From Lysobacter sp. BMK333-48F3 (GTDB lineage Bacteria; Pseudomonadota; Gammaproteobacteria; Xanthomonadales; Xanthomonadaceae), in contig NZ_JAIHOO010000001.1 of the NCBI RefSeq assembly GCF_019733395.1, positions 4,342,983-4,406,982 on the forward strand: a stretch of 64,000 nt of DNA. Direction: 5' to 3'. Shown here piece by piece: positions 52,238 through 60,551 of the stretch. Positions within the stretch are counted from its first letter, which is position 1, and every line of letters begins with the position of its first letter. The notes beneath the pieces are model-generated. The model was not told the origin of the DNA and searched no databases. It worked only from the letters and a program-made list of their open reading frames with translations. Both the position numbers and the translations under genes were made by a program.

Positions 52238-55200
52238 TCAACGCAGCTCGACCACCACCTCCGCCGGCGCGCGCTCCAGCTTCAACTCGTCGCCGTTCCA
52301 CACCGCGATCTTGCCGTCCACCCGGGTCGCGCCCGGAGCGCCGGCGTACGGCCACTTCAACACTACCCCGCCCGGCGGCAGTTCGAGCCCGGACGCCAGG
52401 CTCAGCCGCAGCTGTTTGCCGTCGCGGCGCAAGCGATAGCCCAACTCGCCGTAAGGCGTGCGCAGGCCCTCGACCGACACGCCCTCGCCCGCCAGCCATT
52501 CGCCGGGCACGCCGGCGCCGATCACCAGCGCGCGGTCGCGGTCGCGCGTGTATGCGAACAGGTCCAGCGCCGAGCGCACGTAATCCGATTCGACCCAGGC
52601 GTGCGGCAGATCGCCGACGAAGAACGGCGTGCGCGGCGTGCGCGAGACCACTTCCGCCCACTGGTTCCAGGCCCGCGGCTGCTGGTCCTTGAAGAAGAAC
52701 GCCAGCGCCTCGTGCGCGCGCTCGCGCCAACCCAGGCGGACGAAGCTGCCGATGGTGCGCAACTCGTAGGGGGTGTAGTCCTTCCACTGCCGGCGGCCGT
52801 CGCGGCGTTCGACGAACTCCTTCCAGTAACGTTCGAAGGTGTTGTGCAGCAAGCGCTCCGGCAACAACCCCTGCTCGCCGCCCGGCGCCAGGGCGATGGT
52901 GGTCGAGGTCGCGTCGAAATCGCCGAGCTCGGCCGCGCCCGGCAGGTAGTCGATCTTGTGCGCCTGCGCCGCGGTTTCCAGCGAGCGGTACAGGTCGGCG
53001 CGGAACTCGTCGCGCGCCGCGGCGAAGGCGCGCGCCTGCTCGTCCTTGCCCAGCCACTGGGCGATGTCCGCCGCGTCCTTGTAGCCGCGCAAGGCCCAGA
53101 AATTGTCCCAGTACGAGTGCATCGGCTTGGCCGAATAGCCCTCGTGGCTGATCGAGGCCGGCATCATCCCGTAGAAGGCCGGGTTGCGCGCGCGGTTCGC
53201 CTCGGTGCGCTCGCTCAGGCGCAACTCGTCCATGTAGCGCACCGCGCCGGCCACGTGCGGCCACATCGCTTCGAGCAGGGCGCGGTCGCGGGTGTAGCGA
53301 TAGATCTCGGCGACGGTGAAGATCAGTTCGCCGTGGCTGTCGTTCTCCGGCACCGGGTCGCTGCCGCGGTCGTCGACGCAGCACGGCACCTTGCCGTTGT
53401 CGAACTGGTACGGCGCGTACCAACGCAGGAATTCCTCGGCCACATCCTCGCGCCCCATGCGCAGCAGGCCTTCGCCGATCATCGCGCCGTCGCGCACCCA
53501 GGCGCGCGCGTAGGAACGCGTGCCCGGCTGCAGGCGCGGGCCGACCCGGCTGATCAGCATGTGCGCCAAGCCGGTGCGCAAGGTGTCGACCACGTGCTGC
53601 CCGGCCTTGGGCACACGCAGCCTGACCCGGTCCAGCTTGTCGCGCCACGCCGCCGCGGTGCGTTCCTGCCACTGCGCCGCCAACGCCGGATCGCGCACCG
53701 GCCAGAAGCCGTCGCCACGCCTGGGCATGACCAAGGCGACTTCGCGGGTTTCGCCCGGCGCCAGCCGCATCGGGTACAGCAGCACCGCCGAGCCCAGCCC
53801 GGTCGGGTCGGTGACCGCGTCCTGGTCCGGCCACGGCGCCGGCGAACGCAGCCGCTCGACCGCCTCGCCGCTGTGCAGCGCGGTGGCGAAGCCGGCCGAC
53901 ACCGGCGTCAGCGATTGCAGCGCCGGCCGGCCGTCCACCGTCAGCGTGCCCGCGGCCAGGTCGAGCTCGAGCGCGCCGATCGCGCCGACGCCGCCGGTGG
54001 TGCTGAGGAACTGGGTCGGCGGATTGACCTGCAAAGGCCGCACCGCCAGAGCCAGGGTGGCGTCGCGCGCCTGCGCGGCGTCGTTGCGCAGCCGGTAGCG
54101 GGCGACGATGCGCTGGCCATCGCCGGGTGCGCCGAGATCGCGGGGGTCGCTGGGATCGCTGGACTGGGGCGCGAACGCGACGATGTCCAGATGCAGTTCG
54201 TCGGCCTTCCACGACACCGCCGGTATCGGCAGATAGCCGTCCTGCAGGCTCTGGCCGAGCTCGGCATCGGCCCAGGTCAGCAGCCGGCCATGCGCCGAGG
54301 CGCCGGCGCCGCGATCGCTCAACAGGAACGGTTCGACGCTGAAGCCGCCCTTGTTCGGCTCGATCGCGCCGTCCTCGCCGATCAGGCTCTGCACCGCGCC
54401 GCCGTCGGTGCCGAACAGGGTCCAGTACGGTTGCTCGCCGCTGAAGCCGCGCGGATAGCTGCCGCGCGGCGCGCGCTGGGCCAGTTGCCTGACGTAATCG
54501 TTCGGCGTCGCCGCGAACGCCAGCGGCTGCACGCTGATCTCGGCCAGGCCGAAGCCCAGTCCGTTGCCGTGCAGCGGCAGCAGGCGCACATACCGCGCCT
54601 CGCTCTCCGGCAGCGGCAGCAGGTCGCTGCCGCCGTTGCCGCCGCTGACCGCATAGGCTTCGCGCCAGCGCCGGCCGTCGTCGGAGAGCTCGATCCGATA
54701 ATCCGAGGCGAACTCGTCGTCGGCCCATCGCAGGGCCAGGCCGCCGAACTCGCGCACCCGGCCCAGGTCCAGGGTCAGCGCGGGATCGGGCGCGACCTGG
54801 AAACCGGCGCGCCAGGCGGTGGCCGGATCGCCGTCGGTCGCGAACGCGGCGCGGCTGCCGCTGGCGCTGGAGGTCGCCGCTACGCGCCCGGTCAAAGGCG
54901 CGCCGTCGTCCTTGGCCAGAGCCTGGAAGCGCAGTTCGTCGAAGCACACCGAGCCCTTGCCGCCGACGCTGTTGTAGACGGTGAATTCGAGCTTGGCGCT
55001 GCGGCGCAGGGCCGGATCCGGCGCCGGCCCCCAGGCGCGGCTGATGTGGCGCTGCTTGTAGGCCACCGGCGTCCATTGCCTGGGGTAGACGTAGCGCGGC
55101 TTGTTGACCCACCACACGTTGTCGCCGCTGGCGTCGACCAGCTTGAACTGCAGGTCGTTGTCCGGCGAATCGCCGCGCAGGCGGAAATCGAAACGGTAGT

Positions 55201-55510
55201 TGTCCGGATACTCGATCGGCAGTTCGCGCTGCAGCCCGGCGTAACCGGACACGCCGTTGAAGTCGTAGTCCAGGCACAGGCCGCGGCCCTGCGCGCCGTC
55301 GACCGGACGCAGGCTCGCCCGGACCTGGTTGGACGTCACCACCGTCCACGGCGCCGCCGATTCGAAGCCGTCGAGCAGGCGCGACGCCCCCTGCGCCGCG
55401 GCCGACGCCGGCAGGCCGATCGCGGCCAGCAGCGCCAGCGCGCCGATCCGCAGCGGCCGCGCCGCTTCCGAGCGCGCGGCGACCGCCGCGCTGCCTAGTG
55501 TCGCCATCAT
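52238..55510 (-). CDS. large secreted six-hairpin glycosidase-like protein with discoidin domain
   Basis: 1090 residues. The signal peptide ends near ASAAAQ (about 40). Residues 45-195 look like a carbohydrate-binding beta-sandwich, 205-330 an F5/8-type C (discoidin) domain (SGSRAAFATDGDPATAWRAG), and about 640-1000 an (alpha/alpha)6 barrel resembling the glycogen-debranching C-terminal type: YARAWVRDGAMIGEGLLRMG, YAPYQFDNGKVPCCVDDRG, NDSHGELIFTVAE. I cannot assign a GH family. ATG 55510 is chosen because GAGG lies five bases upstream; GTG 55516 and ATG 55507 are alternatives. It is 67 bases after the last permease gene and likely ends the ABC operon, so it probably processes the imported glycan in the periplasm or outside. 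Confidence 0.82.
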   Translation of the reverse strand: MMATLGSAAVAARSEAARPLRIGALALLAAIGLPASAAAQGASRLLDGFESAAPWTVVTSNQVRASLRPVDGAQGRGLCLDYDFNGVSGYAGLQRELPIEYPDNYRFDFRLRGDSPDNDLQFKLVDASGDNVWWVNKPRYVYPRQWTPVAYKQRHISRAWGPAPDPALRRSAKLEFTVYNSVGGKGSVCFDELRFQALAKDDGAPLTGRVAATSSASGSRAAFATDGDPATAWRAGFQVAPDPALTLDLGRVREFGGLALRWADDEFASDYRIELSDDGRRWREAYAVSGGNGGSDLLPLPESEARYVRLLPLHGNGLGFGLAEISVQPLAFAATPNDYVRQLAQRAPRGSYPRGFSGEQPYWTLFGTDGGAVQSLIGEDGAIEPNKGGFSVEPFLLSDRGAGASAHGRLLTWADAELGQSLQDGYLPIPAVSWKADELHLDIVAFAPQSSDPSDPRDLGAPGDGQRIVARYRLRNDAAQARDATLALAVRPLQVNPPTQFLSTTGGVGAIGALELDLAAGTLTVDGRPALQSLTPVSAGFATALHSGEAVERLRSPAPWPDQDAVTDPTGLGSAVLLYPMRLAPGETREVALVMPRRGDGFWPVRDPALAAQWQERTAAAWRDKLDRVRLRVPKAGQHVVDTLRTGLAHMLISRVGPRLQPGTRSYARAWVRDGAMIGEGLLRMGREDVAEEFLRWYAPYQFDNGKVPCCVDDRGSDPVPENDSHGELIFTVAEIYRYTRDRALLEAMWPHVAGAVRYMDELRLSERTEANRARNPAFYGMMPASISHEGYSAKPMHSYWDNFWALRGYKDAADIAQWLGKDEQARAFAAARDEFRADLYRSLETAAQAHKIDYLPGAAELGDFDATSTTIALAPGGEQGLLPERLLHNTFERYWKEFVERRDGRRQWKDYTPYELRTIGSFVRLGWRERAHEALAFFFKDQQPRAWNQWAEVVSRTPRTPFFVGDLPHAWVESDYVRSALDLFAYTRDRDRALVIGAGVPGEWLAGEGVSVEGLRTPYGELGYRLRRDGKQLRLSLASGLELPPGGVVLKWPYAGAPGATRVDGKIAVWNGDELKLERAPAEVVVELR

Positions 55511-55577
55511 TCGCACCTCTGTGCCGCGCCGTGCGCGGCCTGTTCGCGCACGCGGCGCGGTCGCGGCGGCGTCGGCC

Positions 55578-56414
55578 TCAGCCCTTGACGCTGCCCACCA
55601 GCAGGCCCTGCAGGTAGTAACGCTGCAGGGCCAGGAACAGCAACAGTACCGGCACCACGGTCACCACCGAACCGGCCATCATCATTTCGTTGTCCTGCAC
55701 GTGCTCGCGCGACAGCGAAGCCAGCGCCACCGGCAGGGTCTGTAGGCTGTCGTCGCTGAGCACGATCAGCGGCCACATGAAATCGTTCCAGGCGCCGAGG
55801 AAGCTGAAGATCGCCAGGGTCACCAGGATCGGCCGCAGCACCGGCAGCACGATCTGGAAGAAGATCCGCCACTCGCCGGCGCCGTCGATGCGCGGCGCCT
55901 CCAACAGCTCGTCCGGGATCGAGCGCGCGTACTGGCGCACCAGGAAGATGCCGAAGATCCCGGCCATGCCCGGCACCACCGCGCCGGCGTAGCTGTTGAT
56001 CAGGCCCATCTGCTTGAGCATCAGGAACAGCGGCATCATCGATACTTGGGCCGGGATCACCAGCGCCGCCAGCAGCAGCCGGAACACCCGCTCGCGTCCG
56101 GCGAAGGCGAGCTTGGCGAAGGCGTAGCCGGCCAGGGTGTTGAGCAACACCGCGATCGCGGTGACCAGGGTCGAGATCAGGAAGCTGTTGAGCAGGTAGC
56201 GGCCCATGCCCATGCGCGAGAACAGCTCGGCGTAGTTGTGCAGGGTCGGCGCCGCCGGCAGCAGCGGCGGCGGGAACGCGCTGGCCTCGCCCGGCTGCAT
56301 CAGCGACACCGCGAGCATCCACAGCAGCGGCGCCACGCTTAGCGCAGCCAGCGCGATCAGCAGGCCGTTGACGATGGCCCGGGCCAGCCAGGCCGGCATG
56401 CCCGCCTCGTTCAT
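55578..56414 (-). CDS. sugar ABC transporter permease, MalG type
   Basis: 278 residues, six predicted membrane helices. The EAA loop that contacts the ATPase is seen as LLEAPRIDGAGEWRIFFQIV, followed by LPVLRPILVT. Other MalG signatures are FLGAWNDFMWPL and the N-terminal SLMQPGEASAFPPPLLP. ATG 56414 overlaps the upstream permease stop as ATGA. It forms the membrane channel with the MalF-type partner; the ATPase is probably the MalK-type protein at 47114-48217. Confidence 0.93.
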   Translation of the reverse strand: MNEAGMPAWLARAIVNGLLIALAALSVAPLLWMLAVSLMQPGEASAFPPPLLPAAPTLHNYAELFSRMGMGRYLLNSFLISTLVTAIAVLLNTLAGYAFAKLAFAGRERVFRLLLAALVIPAQVSMMPLFLMLKQMGLINSYAGAVVPGMAGIFGIFLVRQYARSIPDELLEAPRIDGAGEWRIFFQIVLPVLRPILVTLAIFSFLGAWNDFMWPLIVLSDDSLQTLPVALASLSREHVQDNEMMMAGSVVTVVPVLLLFLALQRYYLQGLLVGSVKG

Positions 56415-57289
56415 TCGACCCCCTTGCGGCGCGCGATCCACATCAGCGCGCTGGTGGTCGCGGTCATCAGCACGAACAACAGGAAGGCCACCGCCGAAGC
56501 GTTGCCCAGGTTCCACCACTTGAAGCCTTCTTCGTACATCAGGTACAGCACGCTGACCGTGCTCTGTAGCGGGCCGCCCTGGGTGATCACGTAAGGCTCG
56601 GCGAACAACTGGAAATAGCCGGCCAGGGTCAGGATGCTGACCATCAGCAGCACCGGGCCGAGGATCGGCAGGGTGATGTGGCGGAACTGCCGCGCCGGGC
56701 TGGCGCCGTCGATGCGCGCCGCCTCGTACAGGTCCTCCGGGATCGCCTGCAGGCCGGCGAGGAAGATGATCATGTTGTAGCCGAAGTTCTTCCACACCGC
56801 GAACAGGATGATCGCCGGCATCGCCCAGTCCGGATCGCCGAGCCAATCCACCGGATCGATGCCGAACCGGCCCAGGCCCCAGTTGATCAGGCCGTAGCGG
56901 GTGTGCAGCAGATAGCGCCAGATCACCGCCACCGCGACCACCGTGGTCACCACCGGGGCGAAGAACGCGGTGCGGAACAAGGGCTTGAACCAGGCCAGGC
57001 GCGAATGCAGCAGCAATGCCGCGCCCAGCGACACCGCGATCGACAGCGGCACGCCGACCGCGACGAAGTACAGGGTGTTGCCCAATGCGCTCCAGAACAA
57101 CGGGTTGCGCAGCAGGTTCAGATAGTTGTCGAAGCCGACGAAGCGCAGGTTCTCGCTGTGCGCCAGGGCGTAGATGTCGAAGTCGGTCAGGCTCAGCGCC
57201 AGCGCCGCCAGCACCGGCACGGCGAAGAACACCCCGATCACGCTCAAGGCGGGCGCGGCGAACACCCAGCCGGCGGTGGACGGCTTCAT
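56411..57289 (-). CDS. sugar ABC transporter permease, MalF/UgpA type
   Basis: 292 residues, six predicted helices. The EAA loop is DLYEAARIDGASPARQFRHI followed by TLPILGPVL. The N-terminus starts directly in a helix (GWVFAAPALSVIGVFF), as in UgpA-type permeases. It is coupled on both sides: ATG 57289 overlaps the binding-protein stop by four bases, and its own stop overlaps the MalG start. Confidence 0.93.
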   Translation of the reverse strand: MKPSTAGWVFAAPALSVIGVFFAVPVLAALALSLTDFDIYALAHSENLRFVGFDNYLNLLRNPLFWSALGNTLYFVAVGVPLSIAVSLGAALLLHSRLAWFKPLFRTAFFAPVVTTVVAVAVIWRYLLHTRYGLINWGLGRFGIDPVDWLGDPDWAMPAIILFAVWKNFGYNMIIFLAGLQAIPEDLYEAARIDGASPARQFRHITLPILGPVLLMVSILTLAGYFQLFAEPYVITQGGPLQSTVSVLYLMYEEGFKWWNLGNASAVAFLLFVLMTATTSALMWIARRKGVE

Positions 57290-58581
57290 CCGCCCTCCCC
57301 GGCCGCATCGGCCTCGGCGCCGATGGTGCGCTGGTCGAGCATCCAGCGCCGCTTCTCCAGGATCCGGTCGGCGCGGCGGTCGAGTTCGGCCGCGGCCTCG
57401 TCGACGCTGAGCCGGCCGTTGGCCAGTTGCTCGCCGACCAGCTTGATCTCCATCGCGATGCGCTCCCACTCCGGCACTTTCGGCGTCGGCCGCGCGCGTT
57501 CGAGCTGGTCGCGGAACGCGTGCGCGTACGGGTCGGCGAGCAGCGCCGGCGCATTCCACGAGGCGCGCCGCGGCGGCAGGTTGCCGCTCAGGCCGTGAAA
57601 GCGCACCTGCACCTCGGGCTCGGACAGATACGCGATCAGTTTCCAGGCCGCATCCGTCTGCCGCGAGCCGCGGAACAGCACGAAGCTGGCGCCGCCGGCC
57701 ACCGACGCGCCCGGGCCGTGCTCGCCGGGCAAGGGCATGGTCATCCAGCGGTCCTGCAGGTTCGCCGGCAGGCGCTTCTTGAACTCGGCGATGTTCCAGG
57801 GGCCGTTGACGTAGAAGCTGAAATAGCCGCGGCCGAACTCGTTCCAGACATTGGCGATCTGAGTGTTGCTGGCCAGCGGCGCCCACTTGCGGTCGAAGGC
57901 CTCGCGGTAGAACGCCAGCGCGCGCTTGAAACCGGGGCTGCGGAAATTGCCGTAGCGGCCGTTGTCGCGCAGCAGCGGATCGGGCGACTGGATGCCCAGG
58001 TTGAGCAGCGGCTCGGGCTCGTTGAGCGGAAACAGCACTGCGTAACGGTCCGGCCCGACCTCGCGCTTGATCGCGGCCATCGCCTGCCGCCACTCGGCCC
58101 AGGTCGCCGGCGGCCGCTCGATCCCAGCCTGAGCGAGCAGATCCTTGCGGTAGTACGGCAGGCGGGTCTCGACGTACCACGGCACCGCGTAGGTGCGGCC
58201 GTCGATCACGCCGGTGTCCCAGGCGCCGGCGAAGTAGTCGTCGCCGCGCGGGCCCGAGCCGCCGGCCAGGCGCCGATCCAGCGGCTCCAGCGCGTCGAGC
58301 AAGGCGAACTCGGAAATCCAGGTATTGCCGATCGCGCCCACGTCCGGCAGCGAATCGCCGGCGAACGCGGTCAGCAGCTTCTCGTGCGCGGCGGTGATCG
58401 GCAGTTGCTGCACTTCGACCCGCAGCTGCGGATTGCGCCGTTCGAACTCGGGAATCAGGCGCTGCACGACTTCACCCTCGAAGCCCATCGCCCAGAACTT
58501 CACCACCGTGCGCTGATCGTCGCGGCTCGAGCAACTGCCCAGCAGCAACGTAAGCACCATCGCCGCGATAATCCGCCACAC
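57286..58581 (-). CDS. extracellular sugar-binding lipoprotein of the ABC importer
   Basis: 431 residues from GTG 58581, a normal length for family 1 solute-binding proteins. The N-terminus is MWRIIAAMVLTLLLGSCSS with a lipobox LGSC, so it is a lipoprotein. Family features include VVKFWAMGFEGEVV at the mature start, AFAGDSLPDVGAIGN, VPWYVETRLPYYRKDLL and the C-terminal DEAAAELDRRADRILE. The frame is open upstream through a repeat element, but that stretch is unlikely to be translated. It heads the cluster binding protein-MalF-MalG-glycosidase, all with tiny overlaps or short gaps. Confidence 0.9.
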   Translation of the reverse strand: MWRIIAAMVLTLLLGSCSSRDDQRTVVKFWAMGFEGEVVQRLIPEFERRNPQLRVEVQQLPITAAHEKLLTAFAGDSLPDVGAIGNTWISEFALLDALEPLDRRLAGGSGPRGDDYFAGAWDTGVIDGRTYAVPWYVETRLPYYRKDLLAQAGIERPPATWAEWRQAMAAIKREVGPDRYAVLFPLNEPEPLLNLGIQSPDPLLRDNGRYGNFRSPGFKRALAFYREAFDRKWAPLASNTQIANVWNEFGRGYFSFYVNGPWNIAEFKKRLPANLQDRWMTMPLPGEHGPGASVAGGASFVLFRGSRQTDAAWKLIAYLSEPEVQVRFHGLSGNLPPRRASWNAPALLADPYAHAFRDQLERARPTPKVPEWERIAMEIKLVGEQLANGRLSVDEAAAELDRRADRILEKRRWMLDQRTIGAEADAAGEGG

Positions 58582-58613
58582 CCACGCTACCCGCCGACGC
58601 CGCCAAGTCCATT

Positions 58614-58727
58614 CCCCTCTTTGAAAAAGGGTGAGAGCGTGCGCTAGCGAACCGAAGGTTCGCGCATGATCGAACGCCAGCAGGCTGTGCCTGCTGGCCG
58701 GACGGGCCAGGGGGGATTTGCTTTTGC
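58614..58727. repeat. C-rich element, split copy 3
   Basis: cccctctttgaaaaaggg at 58614-58631 and caggggggatttgcttttgc at 58708-58727 are the two halves of the element seen at 9356 and 20881, separated by about 76 bases. The insert holds two perfect hairpins, gcgaacc-gaa-ggttcgc (58647-58663) and ccagcagg-N5-cctgctgg (58677-58697). Only about one extra hexamer (gcaaaa) is present here. It lies in the 229-base gap upstream of the binding-protein gene. Confidence 0.65.
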
Positions 58728-58810
58728 ATGACGCGTCACACAGCCGCATCGGCACCGCAACGCGTGCGCCGCCCATACGCCTGATGCCTGGCGCGCCCGC
58801 CCTCACGCCC

Positions 58811-60469
58811 TCATTCCGGTTTCGGCGCATTCTGCTTCGCCGGCGCGTTGCCGCGGTTGGCGCGCGATTCCGCCTCGCCCAGCGCGCGCGCCGTGGCCGG
58901 GTCGATGGTGCCGGACGGCTTGGCCGCCGGCGCGGCCTTGGCTTCGCCCGGCTTGGCCCCGTCCTTGCCCGACGCGGCGTCCTTCGGCGCCAGCCAGCCG
59001 CCCTTGAACCCGGCGCGCTGCAGGCCGCTGCGGATGTAGGGATTGCGCTTCATCACGTTCCACACGAACTCGTTGCGGTAGTTCGTGATCATGGTCAGGA
59101 TCGGCCCCTGGTCGATGCCGATGTAGTCGCTGGCCACCCAGCCCTGGTCCGGCACCAGCCGCCCGGTCTTGAACGGGATGTCGTACTTGAAGCTGGGATT
59201 GAACGAATCCAGGAAGCCGTAGCTGGAATAGATGAACTCGCCGTAGCGCTCGTGCATCGACACCGTGGTCGGGATCACGATCTCCGGCGCGAACGGCAGC
59301 GAGGCGATCGCCGCGGTCGGGGCGATGGTGCCGTCGTCGAAGTTCTCGCGCAGGCCGGCGCCGCGCGCCGAGTAATGGCGGAACTGGCGCTGCTCGCCGC
59401 GATACTCCTGCAAGGTCTGCTGCGGGCCGTCGCTGGCGGTCAACCCCCACAGCTCGGGGCCGTAGTCCTCCCACTTCATCGGGTTGGCGATCGCGTAGGC
59501 GCGCTGGGCGTAGGCGGCGCGGCGGCTGTTCTCGAAATAATCGATCCCGCGCTCGCGCATGTAGTCGTCCTGGATGCCGCGGAAATCGATCCAGACATGG
59601 CTGTACTGGTGGCCGAACAGCGGACCGAAGGCCAGGAACTCCTCGCCCTGGTACACGCCCCAGACATCGTTGTAGGTGCGCGTCCACACCGTCCAGGCTT
59701 CCGGCTCGACCGGATGGGTCGGCGAACCCAAGGCCAGCACGTACAGCAGCATGGCCTCGTTGTAGCCCGCCCAGTCGTGCTTGATGAAGCCCGACTCGGG
59801 GAACCAGCCCATCGAGATCAGCGGCTTGTTCTGCTGCAGCCACTGCCAGTCCACCCGCTTGTACAGGGTGTCGGCGATCTCGCGGATCTCCTTCTCGCGC
59901 GCGTCGTCGCGGTCGTAGTAGGACTGGGCGAACAGCACGCCCATCATCAGCAGGCCGGTGTCCACGCTCGACAGCTCGACCCAGCTGTCGTAACGCTGGC
60001 CCTTCTGCATGTCGAGGAAGTGGTAGTAGAAGCCCTTATAGCTGCCCTTGCCGCTGGCCTGCGGGCCGCTGGGCAGGTCGCGCAGGAACTTGAGCGTGGT
60101 CAGGGTGCGGTCGACCGCCTGGGTGCGGCTGACCCAGCCGCGCTCGATCCCGATCGGGTACGCGGTCAGGGCGAAGCCGACCGAGGCGATGCTGGCGAAC
60201 GGCCGCGACGGATAACGGTCGGGCGTCAGGCCGTTCTGCTCGTTGCTGGTGTCCCAGAAGAACTGAAAGGTGCGCTTCTCGATGTCGCGGAACAGCGGCG
60301 GCAGTTCCATCCGCTCCTGCTTCAACGGTTCCACCGTCACCGGTTCCGGCGTCACGATCGGCTGGGTCTGCGATTGCGTCTCGGGCTTCTTGCAGGCCGA
60401 CAGCGCCAGCAACAGCGCGCCCAGGACCGCGAAGGAAACTGCTCGTGTTGCCGGCTTGACGCGTCGCAT
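58811..60469 (-). CDS. glucoamylase-fold lipoprotein, GH144-type (endo-beta-1,2-glucanase family)
   Basis: 552 residues. A lipoprotein signal with LSACKK (Cys about 25) is followed by a Thr/Pro linker and an (alpha/alpha)6 domain (about 57-490) of the glycoamylase PF10091 type: RTFQFFWDTSNEQNGLTPDR, ASIASVGFALTAYPIG, YHFLDM, and GLTASDGP further on. This family includes GH144 endo-beta-1,2-glucanases (established for Chitinophaga), so beta-1,2-glucan is a reasonable but unproven substrate. The tail (about 500-552) is low-complexity Ala/Lys/Pro. It lies 82 bases downstream of the TonB receptor and is probably cotranscribed with it. Confidence 0.85.
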   Translation of the reverse strand: MRRVKPATRAVSFAVLGALLLALSACKKPETQSQTQPIVTPEPVTVEPLKQERMELPPLFRDIEKRTFQFFWDTSNEQNGLTPDRYPSRPFASIASVGFALTAYPIGIERGWVSRTQAVDRTLTTLKFLRDLPSGPQASGKGSYKGFYYHFLDMQKGQRYDSWVELSSVDTGLLMMGVLFAQSYYDRDDAREKEIREIADTLYKRVDWQWLQQNKPLISMGWFPESGFIKHDWAGYNEAMLLYVLALGSPTHPVEPEAWTVWTRTYNDVWGVYQGEEFLAFGPLFGHQYSHVWIDFRGIQDDYMRERGIDYFENSRRAAYAQRAYAIANPMKWEDYGPELWGLTASDGPQQTLQEYRGEQRQFRHYSARGAGLRENFDDGTIAPTAAIASLPFAPEIVIPTTVSMHERYGEFIYSSYGFLDSFNPSFKYDIPFKTGRLVPDQGWVASDYIGIDQGPILTMITNYRNEFVWNVMKRNPYIRSGLQRAGFKGGWLAPKDAASGKDGAKPGEAKAAPAAKPSGTIDPATARALGEAESRANRGNAPAKQNAPKPE

Positions 60470-60551
60470 GAAAAACCCAAGACCCCTGTCTTTGATTGAA
60501 TCGAACTCGAGGAAGCGGCGCCGGCCGCGATCGCGGCCGGCGCGCGCGGCG

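Noticed and set aside
58582..58830. N-terminal extension of the sugar-binding protein
   Set aside because: It crosses the split repeat element; the lipoprotein signal begins at GTG 58581.
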